Shown here in pieces: positions 8,303 to 14,884 of a stretch of 32,983 nt of DNA. Within the stretch, counting starts at the first letter, position 1; every line of letters begins with the position of its first letter. A program made the translations under genes and the position numbers. The notes beneath the pieces are model-generated. The model ran no database searches. It was not told where the DNA came from and worked only from the letters and a program-made list of their open reading frames with translations. Source of the stretch: an uncultured Lachnospiraceae bacterium (GTDB lineage: Bacteria > Bacillota > Clostridia > Lachnospirales > Lachnospiraceae); the NCBI GenBank assembly GCA_947586255.1, contig CANPXP010000032.1:1-32983 (forward strand). Reading direction: 5' to 3'.

Positions 8303-9256
8303 ATGAGCGGAGCACTGAATAAGACGGACAAGATCTACGTGGCGGGCCATCGAGGACTGGTCGGAAGCGCGATCGTGAGGAATCTGGAGGCGAAGGGCTA
8401 TACCAACGTCATAGGCAGGACGCACGGAGAACTGGATTTGACCAATCAGCAGGCGGTCCGGAATTTCTTCGAGGCGGAAAGACCCGACGTCGTGGTGCTG
8501 GCGGCGGCGAAGGTGGGCGGCATCAATGCGAACAACACGACGCCGGCAGAGTTCGCGTACGAAAATATGCAGATTCAGTGCAATGTGATTAAATGCTGCC
8601 ATGACTACCAGGTGAAAAAGCTGCTGTTTCTGGGAAGCACGTGCATTTACCCGCGGATGGCGCCACAGCCCATACCGGAGGATGCGCTTTTGACCGGGCC
8701 GCTGGAAGAGACGAACGAAGCCTATGCGATTGCCAAGATCGCCGGACTGGAGATGTGCAAATTTTTCAAGAGACAGTACGGGGACGATTTTATCAGCTGT
8801 ATGCCCACCAATCTCTACGGGCCCCACGACAATTACGACTTGTCGGGGTCGCATGTGATGCCTGCGATGATCCGCAAGTTCCATGAAGCCAAGGTGAACG
8901 GCGATTCGACTGTGGAGCTGTGGGGAACCGGCACGCCGCTTCGCGAGTTCCTGTATGTGGACGACATGGCGGACGCGTGTGTGTTCCTGTTGGAGAATTA
9001 CAGCGGCGAGCAGCATGTGAACATCGGGACCGGCAAGGAAGTCACGATCAGGGAGCTGGCGGAGACGGTGCAGAGAGTTGTCGGATATCAGGGAGAGATT
9101 GTGTGGAACCGTGATATGCCCGACGGCACGCCCCGCAAATTGACCGATGTCACGAAGCTGCATAACTTGGGCTGGCAGCACAGCGTGGAACTCGAAGAGG
9201 GCGTCCGCCTTGCGTATGACTGGTTCCGGGAAAATGTGGATCGCGCCAGACTCTGA
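8303..9256 (+). CDS. fcl: GDP-L-fucose synthase (epimerase/reductase)
   Basis: A 317-residue short-chain dehydrogenase that epimerises C3 and C5 of GDP-4-keto-6-deoxymannose and reduces C4, giving GDP-L-fucose. The nucleotide-binding segment [11 protein letters not shown] is near residues 15-25. [16 protein letters not shown] is diagnostic, and the catalytic Tyr141/Lys145 lie in [22 protein letters not shown] and [14 protein letters not shown] also match the family. It lies 50 bases after gmd and forms a complete GDP-mannose to GDP-fucose pair with it. No GDP-mannose synthesis gene is visible. Past its end comes the regulated promoter of an unrelated small gene, so this is probably the end of the rfbD-gmd-fcl group. 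Confidence 0.96.
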   Translation: MSGALNKTDKIYVAGHRGLVGSAIVRNLEAKGYTNVIGRTHGELDLTNQQAVRNFFEAERPDVVVLAAAKVGGINANNTTPAEFAYENMQIQCNVIKCCHDYQVKKLLFLGSTCIYPRMAPQPIPEDALLTGPLEETNEAYAIAKIAGLEMCKFFKRQYGDDFISCMPTNLYGPHDNYDLSGSHVMPAMIRKFHEAKVNGDSTVELWGTGTPLREFLYVDDMADACVFLLENYSGEQHVNIGTGKEVTIRELAETVQRVVGYQGEIVWNRDMPDGTPRKLTDVTKLHNLGWQHSVELEEGVRLAYDWFRENVDRARL

Positions 9257-9275
9257 TTTGCGGGACCTTTTGCGA

Positions 9276-9330
9276 TATCATAACAGGCGATAACTTACAA
9301 TTTACATGGATCGGATTGCCTGTTATGATA
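9276..9330. repeat. 13-base inverted repeat over the spo0A-like promoter
   Basis: TATCATAACAGGC (9276-9288) and GCCTGTTATGATA (9318-9330) are exact reverse complements; three more inner positions pair if one G-T is allowed. Arm centres are 42 bases apart, about four helical turns. The right arm contains the whole extended -10 of the promoter at 9301-9329. A transcription terminator is less likely: the loop is long and no T run follows. Confidence 0.65.
9301..9329 (+). promoter_or_regulatory. Promoter of the free-standing Spo0A effector gene
   Basis: TTTACA (9301-9306), 17 bases, then TATGAT (9324-9329) with TG at 9321-9322 giving an extended -10. It predicts a leader of about 50 bases before the start codon at 9387. 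The -10 is inside the right arm of the inverted repeat 9276-9330. Confidence 0.65.
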
Positions 9331-9332
9331 AA

Positions 9333-9360
9333 TTCATACAAATGTAACTACATATATAAT
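9333..9360 (+). promoter_or_regulatory. Possible second promoter for the Spo0A effector gene
   Basis: TTCATA (9333-9338) and a consensus TATAAT (9355-9360), spaced by 16 bases, lie downstream of the first promoter. A transcript from here would have a very short leader, starting only a few bases before the AAAGGAG site at 9371-9377. Confidence 0.4.
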
Positions 9361-9386
9361 GAAATGTGCAAAAGGAGTGACGGGGA

Positions 9387-9767
9387 ATGCTTCAAGGAAA
9401 CATTTTGTCTGAACAGGAACTGGAACAGATCATTTCCGGTTTCATGTTGGAATTGGGTATACCTGCGCATTTGAGAGGGTATCAGTATCTGCGGAGCGCA
9501 GTGGAAATGTGCGTGGGAGACATGGAGCTGGTCGGCAGCGTCACGAAGCTGCTGTATCCGGATCTGGCCAGACTGTACAAGACCACGGATCAGAAGATCG
9601 AGCGTGCGATCAGGAACGCGATCGAGGTGTCGTGGGAGCGCGGCAACAGCGAGCTGTTTGAGCAGCTGTTCGGCTACTGCAATTCCAATGAGTACAGCCG
9701 GCCTACCAACAGCGAGTATATTGCGGCGGTAGCGGATTACCTGCGCCTGCAGTACGGATTGTTTTGA
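9387..9767 (+). CDS. Free-standing Spo0A C-terminal (DNA-binding effector) domain protein
   Basis: A 126-residue protein that resembles only the C-terminal effector domain of the sporulation regulator Spo0A. Its motifs GIPAHLRGYQYLR, GSVTKLLYPDLA, KIERAIRNAIEVSWERGN and RPTNSEYIAAVAD line up along the whole length with that domain as I recall it. The phosphorylated receiver domain that makes up the first half of Spo0A is absent, and no receiver-like sequence precedes the gene. It should bind DNA, probably 0A-box-like sites, without phosphorylation control. AAAGGAG nine bases before the ATG supports the start. It has its own promoter, an inverted repeat and a terminator, so it is a single-gene unit between two sugar operons. 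An ORF left over from a broken spo0A is unlikely because the start signals are good. Confidence 0.92.
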   Translation: MLQGNILSEQELEQIISGFMLELGIPAHLRGYQYLRSAVEMCVGDMELVGSVTKLLYPDLARLYKTTDQKIERAIRNAIEVSWERGNSELFEQLFGYCNSNEYSRPTNSEYIAAVADYLRLQYGLF

Positions 9768-9797
9768 CCGTCTGCAGAGCGGACAACACAGCATGGG

Positions 9798-9832
9798 AAA
9801 AGGGGAAGAGATATACGTCTCTTCCTTTTTTT
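9798..9832 (+). terminator. Intrinsic terminator of the Spo0A effector gene
   Basis: GGAAGAGA (9804-9811) pairs with TCTCTTCC (9818-9825) over a 6-base loop, with an A-rich lead-in that can extend the stem and a run of seven T at 9826-9832. It ends the small gene and lies just before the exopolysaccharide operon. Confidence 0.9.
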
Positions 9833-9850
9833 GTCGATGTGTGATAAAAT
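9832..9850 (+). promoter_or_regulatory. Candidate 0A-like box and -10 ahead of the polysaccharide operon
   Basis: TGTCGAT (9832-9838) matches the Spo0A box TGTCGAA in six of seven bases and is preceded by T's. TAAAAT (9845-9850) follows as a plausible -10, with no convincing -35 at the right distance. An activator-dependent promoter would look like this, but a six-of-seven match is common by chance. Confidence 0.3.
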
Positions 9851-9890
9851 GTTTCATATCTATCATGGTCGGAAAGGTGCGGGAGTCGGT

Positions 9891-10820
9891 ATGAAATTGC
9901 TCAGTGTGATAGTGCCCTGCTATAACGAGGAAGAAAATGTGCGGGATTTTTACGTGGAACTGTTTAAAAACGACACATTTTTCCGGGAAAAAGAGATCGG
10001 AGTGGAACTGCTGTATATAGACGACGGCTCCAGGGACAGGACCGTGGAAGAAGTAAAAAAGCTGCGGAGCGAGGACGAGAGAGTGCATCTGTTGTCGTTC
10101 TCCAGAAATTTTGGCAAGGAGGCGGCCATCTATGCCGGCTTGCAGAAAGCGAAGGGCGATCTGGTCGTGCTCATGGACGCCGATCTGCAGGATCCGCCGT
10201 CGATGCTTCCGGAAATGTACAGCTATATCGAGGAAGGCTATGATTCTGTGGCGACGCGCCGTGTCACAAGAAAGGGAGAGCCGGTGGTACGCTCCTTTTT
10301 TGCGAGGATGTTCTATCGCCTTATGAACAGGATATCCAAGACGGAGATTGTGGATGGTGCGCGGGATTACAGACTGATGACCAGACAGGTCGTGGACGCG
10401 ATCCTGGCGATGACGGAATACAATCGCTTTACCAAAGGCATTTTCGGCTGGGTGGGTTACAGGACGAAATGGCTGGAATACGAGAATGTGGAGCGCAGGA
10501 AAGGCGAGACGAAGTGGTCGTTCTGGAAGCTGTTCCTCTATTCTCTGGAAGGTATTATCGCCTTCTCTACGGCCCCGCTTACCATAGCGGCGCTGATGGG
10601 GGCGCTCTTCTGTCTGCTCGCCTTTGTGATGATTGTTGTGATTATTGTGAGGACGCTTATGTTCGGCGATCCGACCTCTGGCTGGCCTTCCCTCGTGTGC
10701 ATTATTCTGCTTGTGAGCGGCGTGCAGCTGTTCTGTCTCGGAATACTGGGACAATATTTGTCCAAAACTTATATGGAAGTGAAGAAAAGACCCATATATC
10801 TTGTCGAAGAGGAATTTTAG
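9891..10820 (+). CDS. GtrB/DPM1-like polyprenyl-phosphate glycosyltransferase (GT2)
   Basis: A 309-residue membrane enzyme expected to move a sugar from a nucleotide donor onto polyprenyl phosphate on the cytoplasmic face. The N-terminal GT2 domain has the PCYNEEENV start, the Asp44/Asp45 pair in YIDDGS and the metal-binding Asp96/Asp98 in MDADLQDPP. FSRNFGKEAAIYAGL and KGETKWSFWKLF are typical of the GtrB/ArnC/DPM1 group. Two membrane helices follow (about residues 230-255 and 265-295) and a short basic tail. ATG 9891 is chosen because the protein then starts directly at the GT2 strand with GGGAG upstream. First gene of a ten-gene operon. Such enzymes normally work with a multi-span GT-C partner; candidates are encoded at 607-2208 and 22824-25049. 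Confidence 0.9.
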   Translation: MKLLSVIVPCYNEEENVRDFYVELFKNDTFFREKEIGVELLYIDDGSRDRTVEEVKKLRSEDERVHLLSFSRNFGKEAAIYAGLQKAKGDLVVLMDADLQDPPSMLPEMYSYIEEGYDSVATRRVTRKGEPVVRSFFARMFYRLMNRISKTEIVDGARDYRLMTRQVVDAILAMTEYNRFTKGIFGWVGYRTKWLEYENVERRKGETKWSFWKLFLYSLEGIIAFSTAPLTIAALMGALFCLLAFVMIVVIIVRTLMFGDPTSGWPSLVCIILLVSGVQLFCLGILGQYLSKTYMEVKKRPIYLVEEEF

Positions 10821-11663
10821 ATGCCTGAGTCGGTCAGTATTATCGTGCCGGTATATCGGGCGGAAGCCTATATCGCCGAGACGATAGCGATGGTGATAAG
10901 CCAGACTTATAAAAATTGGGAATTGTTTTTGGTGGACGACTGCTCGCCGGACGGAAGCGTCGGGGTGATCCGAGACACGCTCTGCAGATATGAGCGGCGT
11001 CTGTTGTACGCGGGCGGGGAGTACGGCGGCGGGCAGGGACGAGACATCCGCTCCGCGGAGGAGTATACCGACGGCACGGGACGGCGGATTGTGCTGGTGT
11101 GCAAACGGGAAAACGAGGGAGCCGCCGCCGCGCGCAATACCGGACTCGATATGGCGCAGGGAAGATATATCGCCTTCCTGGACGCCGACGATGTGTGGCT
11201 CCCGGAGAAGCTGGAGCGGGAACTTCGCTTTATGGTGGACAGGCAGGCGGGATTTGTGTTCACGGCCTATGAATTCGGGGACAGGAACGCCAGACCGACG
11301 GGCAAGGTGGTCCATGTGCCGCCGCGTCTCACATACAGAGAGGCGCTGTCGAGGACAATCATCTTCACCACGACGGTACTGTTGGACAGAGAACGTATTC
11401 CGGAAGGGCTGATGCGCATGCCCATGGTGGAGAGCGAGGATACGGCTACCTGGTGGCAGATCCTGCGCGCAGGGTACACAGCCTGCGGTCTGGATGAGAC
11501 GCTGGCGATCTACCGCAGGCCACCGCAGTCTCTGTCCTCCAATAAATTTGTGGCGGTGCGGCGCATTTGGAATTTGTACCGCAGGCAGGAAAAATTATCC
11601 GTGATTTCCAGCGCGCGTTATTTTATCTTATGGGCATACAAGGCGGCCGCCAGGCGGCTATAG
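10821..11663 (+). CDS. Glycosyltransferase family 2
   Basis: A 280-residue GT-A fold glycosyltransferase without evident membrane spans. It opens with SIIVPVYRAEAYI, has the VDDCSPDGS segment near residues 38-46, ENEGAAAARNTGLD, and the metal-binding FLDADDVW. The stretch between the first and second conserved blocks, about residues 55-92, is long and rich in Gly, Arg and Tyr, an insertion relative to compact GT2 enzymes. The ATG follows the stop codon of the previous gene directly, so the two are probably translationally coupled. It would add one sugar to the lipid-linked repeat; donor and acceptor cannot be read from the sequence. Confidence 0.88.
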   Translation: MPESVSIIVPVYRAEAYIAETIAMVISQTYKNWELFLVDDCSPDGSVGVIRDTLCRYERRLLYAGGEYGGGQGRDIRSAEEYTDGTGRRIVLVCKRENEGAAAARNTGLDMAQGRYIAFLDADDVWLPEKLERELRFMVDRQAGFVFTAYEFGDRNARPTGKVVHVPPRLTYREALSRTIIFTTTVLLDRERIPEGLMRMPMVESEDTATWWQILRAGYTACGLDETLAIYRRPPQSLSSNKFVAVRRIWNLYRRQEKLSVISSARYFILWAYKAAARRL

Positions 11664-11694
11664 TTTTTGCGTAAGCCCTGATGAGGTGTGATTT

Positions 11695-13074
11695 ATGAAG
11701 CGGATAGAAGCATTTAAAAGATTTATCATACTGCAGCTGTCCTTGATCGGACTTCTCTTCCACACAGCGATCTACGCGTATTTTTGGTTTGAAGAGTACT
11801 ATCCGTATCTGAAGATTCACGGCAGGGCAAACTTTTATTTTAGAGGGCATGTCCTGATCGTTCTGATCTATTTTGTGCTGCTTTTCTTCTTCGCGAGCAC
11901 CTACGGTGTGCTTAAAATCGGATATCTCAAGCCGACGGATGTGTTTCTCTCTGAATTTTTTGCGCTGCTTTTTGCCAATGTGATCTCCTATTTTCAGATT
12001 TCCCTGATGGCGAACTGGGTGGTGAAAGTCAGGCCGATCGCGCTGACGATGCTCATACAGATCGTGTTCTCGATCGTGTGGGTTTTTGTGTGCAACACAT
12101 GCTATTACAAGGCGTTTCCGCCGCGCAATATCCTGATTATTCACGGGGAGCGCCCCATCGACGATATCGTGGCGAAATTCAAGTCCCGCAGAGAGAAATA
12201 TAAGATCAGCAAGAGCATGAACATCTCGGAGGGTATAGAGGCCATCAAGAGGGAGATCGTCAACGATTACGGAGCGGTCGTCCTTTGGGATATACCGGTT
12301 GCCGACAGAAATTGTCTGCTCAAATACTGCTACAGTCGTTCCGTCCGGGTGTATATGATGCCGAAGATATCCGATGTTCTGGTGAAGGGAGCGGATCAGC
12401 TGCATCTCTTTGATACGCCGATTTATCTGACGAGGGAATACGCGCTCAAGATTGAGCAGCGGATTGCCAAACGGCTGATCGATCTGGTCTGTTCGGTGAT
12501 TCTGGTGATCATTGCTTCCCCCATTATGCTGCTTGCGGCGACTGCCATCAAGGCATACGACGGCGGGCCGGTATTCTACAAACAGGTCCGGTGTACGATG
12601 GGCCGAAGAGAATTTCAGATTCTGAAATTCCGGAGCATGAGAGTGGATGCGGAGAAAGACGGGGTGGCGCGGCTCGCGTCCAAGAATGACTCGCGCATCA
12701 CGCCCGTCGGCAGATTTATCCGCGCGACGAGAATAGACGAGCTCCCGCAGCTTCTGAATATTCTGAAGGGCGAGATGTCCTTTATCGGTCCCAGGCCGGA
12801 GCGTCCCGAGATCATAGACAAGTATATGGAGGAGATGCCGGAGTTTGCTTTCCGTATGAAGGTGAAGGCGGGACTGGCGGGATATGCGCAGGTGTACGGC
12901 AAGTACAATACCACGCCCTACGATAAGCTGAAACTGGATCTGACTTATATTGAACAGTACTCCGTGTGGCTGGATCTGAAGCTGATGCTTTTGACGCTGA
13001 AAATTCTGATCAGACCGGAGAGCACGGAAGGCGTGGACGATACGCAGACCACGGCGATGAAGGAGACGAAATGA
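11695..13074 (+). CDS. Priming sugar-phosphate transferase (polyprenyl glycosylphosphotransferase)
   Basis: A 459-residue initiating enzyme that would transfer a sugar 1-phosphate to undecaprenyl phosphate, starting each repeat unit. The N-terminal half has about four membrane helices (roughly residues 12-30, 54-75, 85-105, 110-130), then a soluble segment. The last ~200 residues form the bacterial sugar transferase domain: a further membrane-associated helix (KRLIDLVCSVILVIIASP), GGPVFYKQVRCTMG, LKFRSMRVDAE, RIDELPQLLNILKGEMSFIGPRPERPE and KAGLAGYAQVYGKYNTT. This is the WbaP/CpsE-type architecture rather than the short PglC type. The stop overlaps the next start (ATGA). The sugar used cannot be told from the sequence. 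Confidence 0.94.
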   Translation: MKRIEAFKRFIILQLSLIGLLFHTAIYAYFWFEEYYPYLKIHGRANFYFRGHVLIVLIYFVLLFFFASTYGVLKIGYLKPTDVFLSEFFALLFANVISYFQISLMANWVVKVRPIALTMLIQIVFSIVWVFVCNTCYYKAFPPRNILIIHGERPIDDIVAKFKSRREKYKISKSMNISEGIEAIKREIVNDYGAVVLWDIPVADRNCLLKYCYSRSVRVYMMPKISDVLVKGADQLHLFDTPIYLTREYALKIEQRIAKRLIDLVCSVILVIIASPIMLLAATAIKAYDGGPVFYKQVRCTMGRREFQILKFRSMRVDAEKDGVARLASKNDSRITPVGRFIRATRIDELPQLLNILKGEMSFIGPRPERPEIIDKYMEEMPEFAFRMKVKAGLAGYAQVYGKYNTTPYDKLKLDLTYIEQYSVWLDLKLMLLTLKILIRPESTEGVDDTQTTAMKETK

Positions 13075-14057
13075 AGACGGTGATGTATGATAAGACGGAG
13101 GGCATGGATTTAAAAAAGCTGGTGCTCTTTCTGCTGAGAAAGCTTTGGCTGCTCATACTTCTCTCGGCGGCGGGCGGCGCGCTTTTCGGAGGAGTTTATC
13201 TGTTCTGTCATACGGTGATCGCGGTCAACCGGGAGTATCAGGCTTTTTCCAAAGTATATCTGGATTTCGCGCCGGATGAGACAGGGGAGGTGTATCAGGC
13301 ATATAACGGGTATACCTGGAATGATCTCATCGCCACTTCGCGCATTATGGATGAGACGCTTGCGAGCCTTCCAGCCGATTTCACCGCCGAAGAAGTGCGG
13401 GCGGCGGTGAGCGCGACGATTCTCTCCGATCTGCGGCTTCTGACAATTACGGTCACCACGGGCGATCCGACGAGAACGGAAACGATCCTGCGTGCCGTGG
13501 ATCAGTCGCTGGTGAAGCTTGGCGGGAGCGCTAAAGAATTTCGTGAGATCGAAGTCATTCAGGAGGAGCCGGCCAAGTTGCTGACAATGGACGACAGGCT
13601 GTTGCAGGCGGTGCTTCTGGGCGTTCTGTCTGTCTGCGCGGCGACGCTTTTGGGAATGGCGCTTCTGTATGTGCTGGACGACGGCATCTATGTGGCGGGC
13701 GATCTGAAAAGTGTGACCACGCTTCCCTTTGTGGGCTACCTGCCGCCCGAAGGGACACAGGGAACGGTGGGGGCGCGGCTTGCGGAGGACACGGAGCGGA
13801 ACCGGGCATATCTGGAGCAGAAAACGGGCAGGCTGGAATGTTATACGCCGGGCGGAAAGAACGCGGCGCAGGAGCCGCCTTTTGACAGGCTGCGGCAGGC
13901 GGATGGCGTCCTGCTGGAGATCCCTTATGGCAAACTGGACAGGGCGGCGCTGTCCTATGAGCTGGAACGACTTTCGCTGCAGGACTGCCGCGTGGCCGGT
14001 GTGACGATCAAGGACGCTGATGTGAGGTTTCTGAGATGGTATTACAATCACCTTTGA
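13071..14057 (+). CDS. Wzz-like chain length determinant (polysaccharide co-polymerase) with kinase-like tail
   Basis: A 328-residue membrane protein that probably governs polymer length with the EpsG-like polymerase. A short cytoplasmic start is followed by helix 1 (about residues 18-45), an external domain of ~140 residues and helix 2 (about 183-203), as in Wzz/YveK/CpsC proteins. The C-terminal ~125 residues are unusual. They contain a Pro-rich turn (FVGYLPPEG) and end in ADGVLLEIPYG and LRWYYNHL, resembling the last part of a CpsD/Wzc tyrosine-kinase domain, yet I see no Walker A or Walker B motif. The start at 13071 overlaps the previous stop (ATGA). No separate BY-kinase is in the window. 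Confidence 0.8.
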   Translation: MKTVMYDKTEGMDLKKLVLFLLRKLWLLILLSAAGGALFGGVYLFCHTVIAVNREYQAFSKVYLDFAPDETGEVYQAYNGYTWNDLIATSRIMDETLASLPADFTAEEVRAAVSATILSDLRLLTITVTTGDPTRTETILRAVDQSLVKLGGSAKEFREIEVIQEEPAKLLTMDDRLLQAVLLGVLSVCAATLLGMALLYVLDDGIYVAGDLKSVTTLPFVGYLPPEGTQGTVGARLAEDTERNRAYLEQKTGRLECYTPGGKNAAQEPPFDRLRQADGVLLEIPYGKLDRAALSYELERLSLQDCRVAGVTIKDADVRFLRWYYNHL

Positions 14058-14884
14058 GCATACAGGTGCTGGTGTCGGCGGTAGAGCAGGACGCCGAAGC
14101 GCTGGTGCGGCAGATGCGGATTACAACCTCCGCCGTCATCGTGAACCAGTGCGGCGGATACGGGTATCGGGAGTGGCAGGCGCCGGACGGGGGACAGGCC
14201 GGACAAAAAGAGCGCAGGATACAGGTGTTTTCCATGCCGGAGCGGGGTGTGGGACTGAGCCGCAACACGGCGCTTCTGCATGCGGACGGAGACGTCTGCC
14301 TCTTCTCGGACGAGGATATCGTGCTGGCGGAGGATTATGTGACGCAGATTGCGAAGGCTTATGAGGCGCTGCCGGATGCGGACATGATTCTCTTTAACGT
14401 CAGGGTGGCACCTGCCAGAAGAACCTATTGGAACGAGGACGTTCATCGAATCGGCCGGCGCAATTACGGACGGTATCCGGCGTACAGCATCACGGCCAGA
14501 CTCGAGGCGCTGCGGCGTGCCAACGTGCACTATTCGCTGCTGTTCGGCGGCGGCGCGCGGTACAGCAACGGGGAGGACAGCCTGTTCCTCAGGGATTGTC
14601 TGCGGGCTGGGCTGCGGATCTATTCCCACACGGCGTGCATCGGCGCGGAGACGGAGCGGGAATCCACCTGGTTCAGCGGCTATCATGAGAAATTTTTCCG
14701 TGACAGAGGCGTGCTGTATCACTATCTGTACGGGCGGTTGGCGCTGCCGCTCGCATACCGTTTCCTGCTTGCGCACAGGCGGGAAATGTGCCGGGAGATT
14801 CCGATCGGACGCGCGTACGCTCTTATGAGAGAAGGCGTGCATGAGGCGAGGTCGGGCGGCGGAAAGGACAGCGGCGGTCGATGA
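14036..14884 (+). CDS. Glycosyltransferase family 2-like protein
   Basis: A 282-residue probable GT-A glycosyltransferase. The start is divergent: SIQVLVSAVEQDAEALVRQM replaces the usual PxYN strand, and the common DDGS block is not obvious. The centre is typical: GVGLSRNTALLHADGDVCLFSDEDIVL (around residues 72-98) carries the donor-binding arginine and a DED metal motif. FGGGARYSNGEDSLFL further on resembles the acceptor-side GEDxxL motif. It resembles capsular GT2 enzymes in which the first block is reduced. It overlaps the gene before by 22 bases and the one after by four, so it is embedded in the operon. Donor sugar unknown. Confidence 0.8.
   Translation: MVLQSPLSIQVLVSAVEQDAEALVRQMRITTSAVIVNQCGGYGYREWQAPDGGQAGQKERRIQVFSMPERGVGLSRNTALLHADGDVCLFSDEDIVLAEDYVTQIAKAYEALPDADMILFNVRVAPARRTYWNEDVHRIGRRNYGRYPAYSITARLEALRRANVHYSLLFGGGARYSNGEDSLFLRDCLRAGLRIYSHTACIGAETERESTWFSGYHEKFFRDRGVLYHYLYGRLALPLAYRFLLAHRREMCREIPIGRAYALMREGVHEARSGGGKDSGGR

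Noticed and set aside
9276-9330. Reading the dyad as the fcl terminator
   Set aside because: The loop is about 29 bases and no T run follows the right arm, while a good promoter lies inside it; I kept it as an operator-like repeat.
9348-11315. A 655-codon open frame on the minus strand
   Set aside because: It lies opposite well-recognised genes (Spo0A effector, GtrB-like and GT2 genes) and crosses a terminator. Its translation is rich in His, Arg and Gln with no family motif, as expected for a shadow of GC-biased codons.
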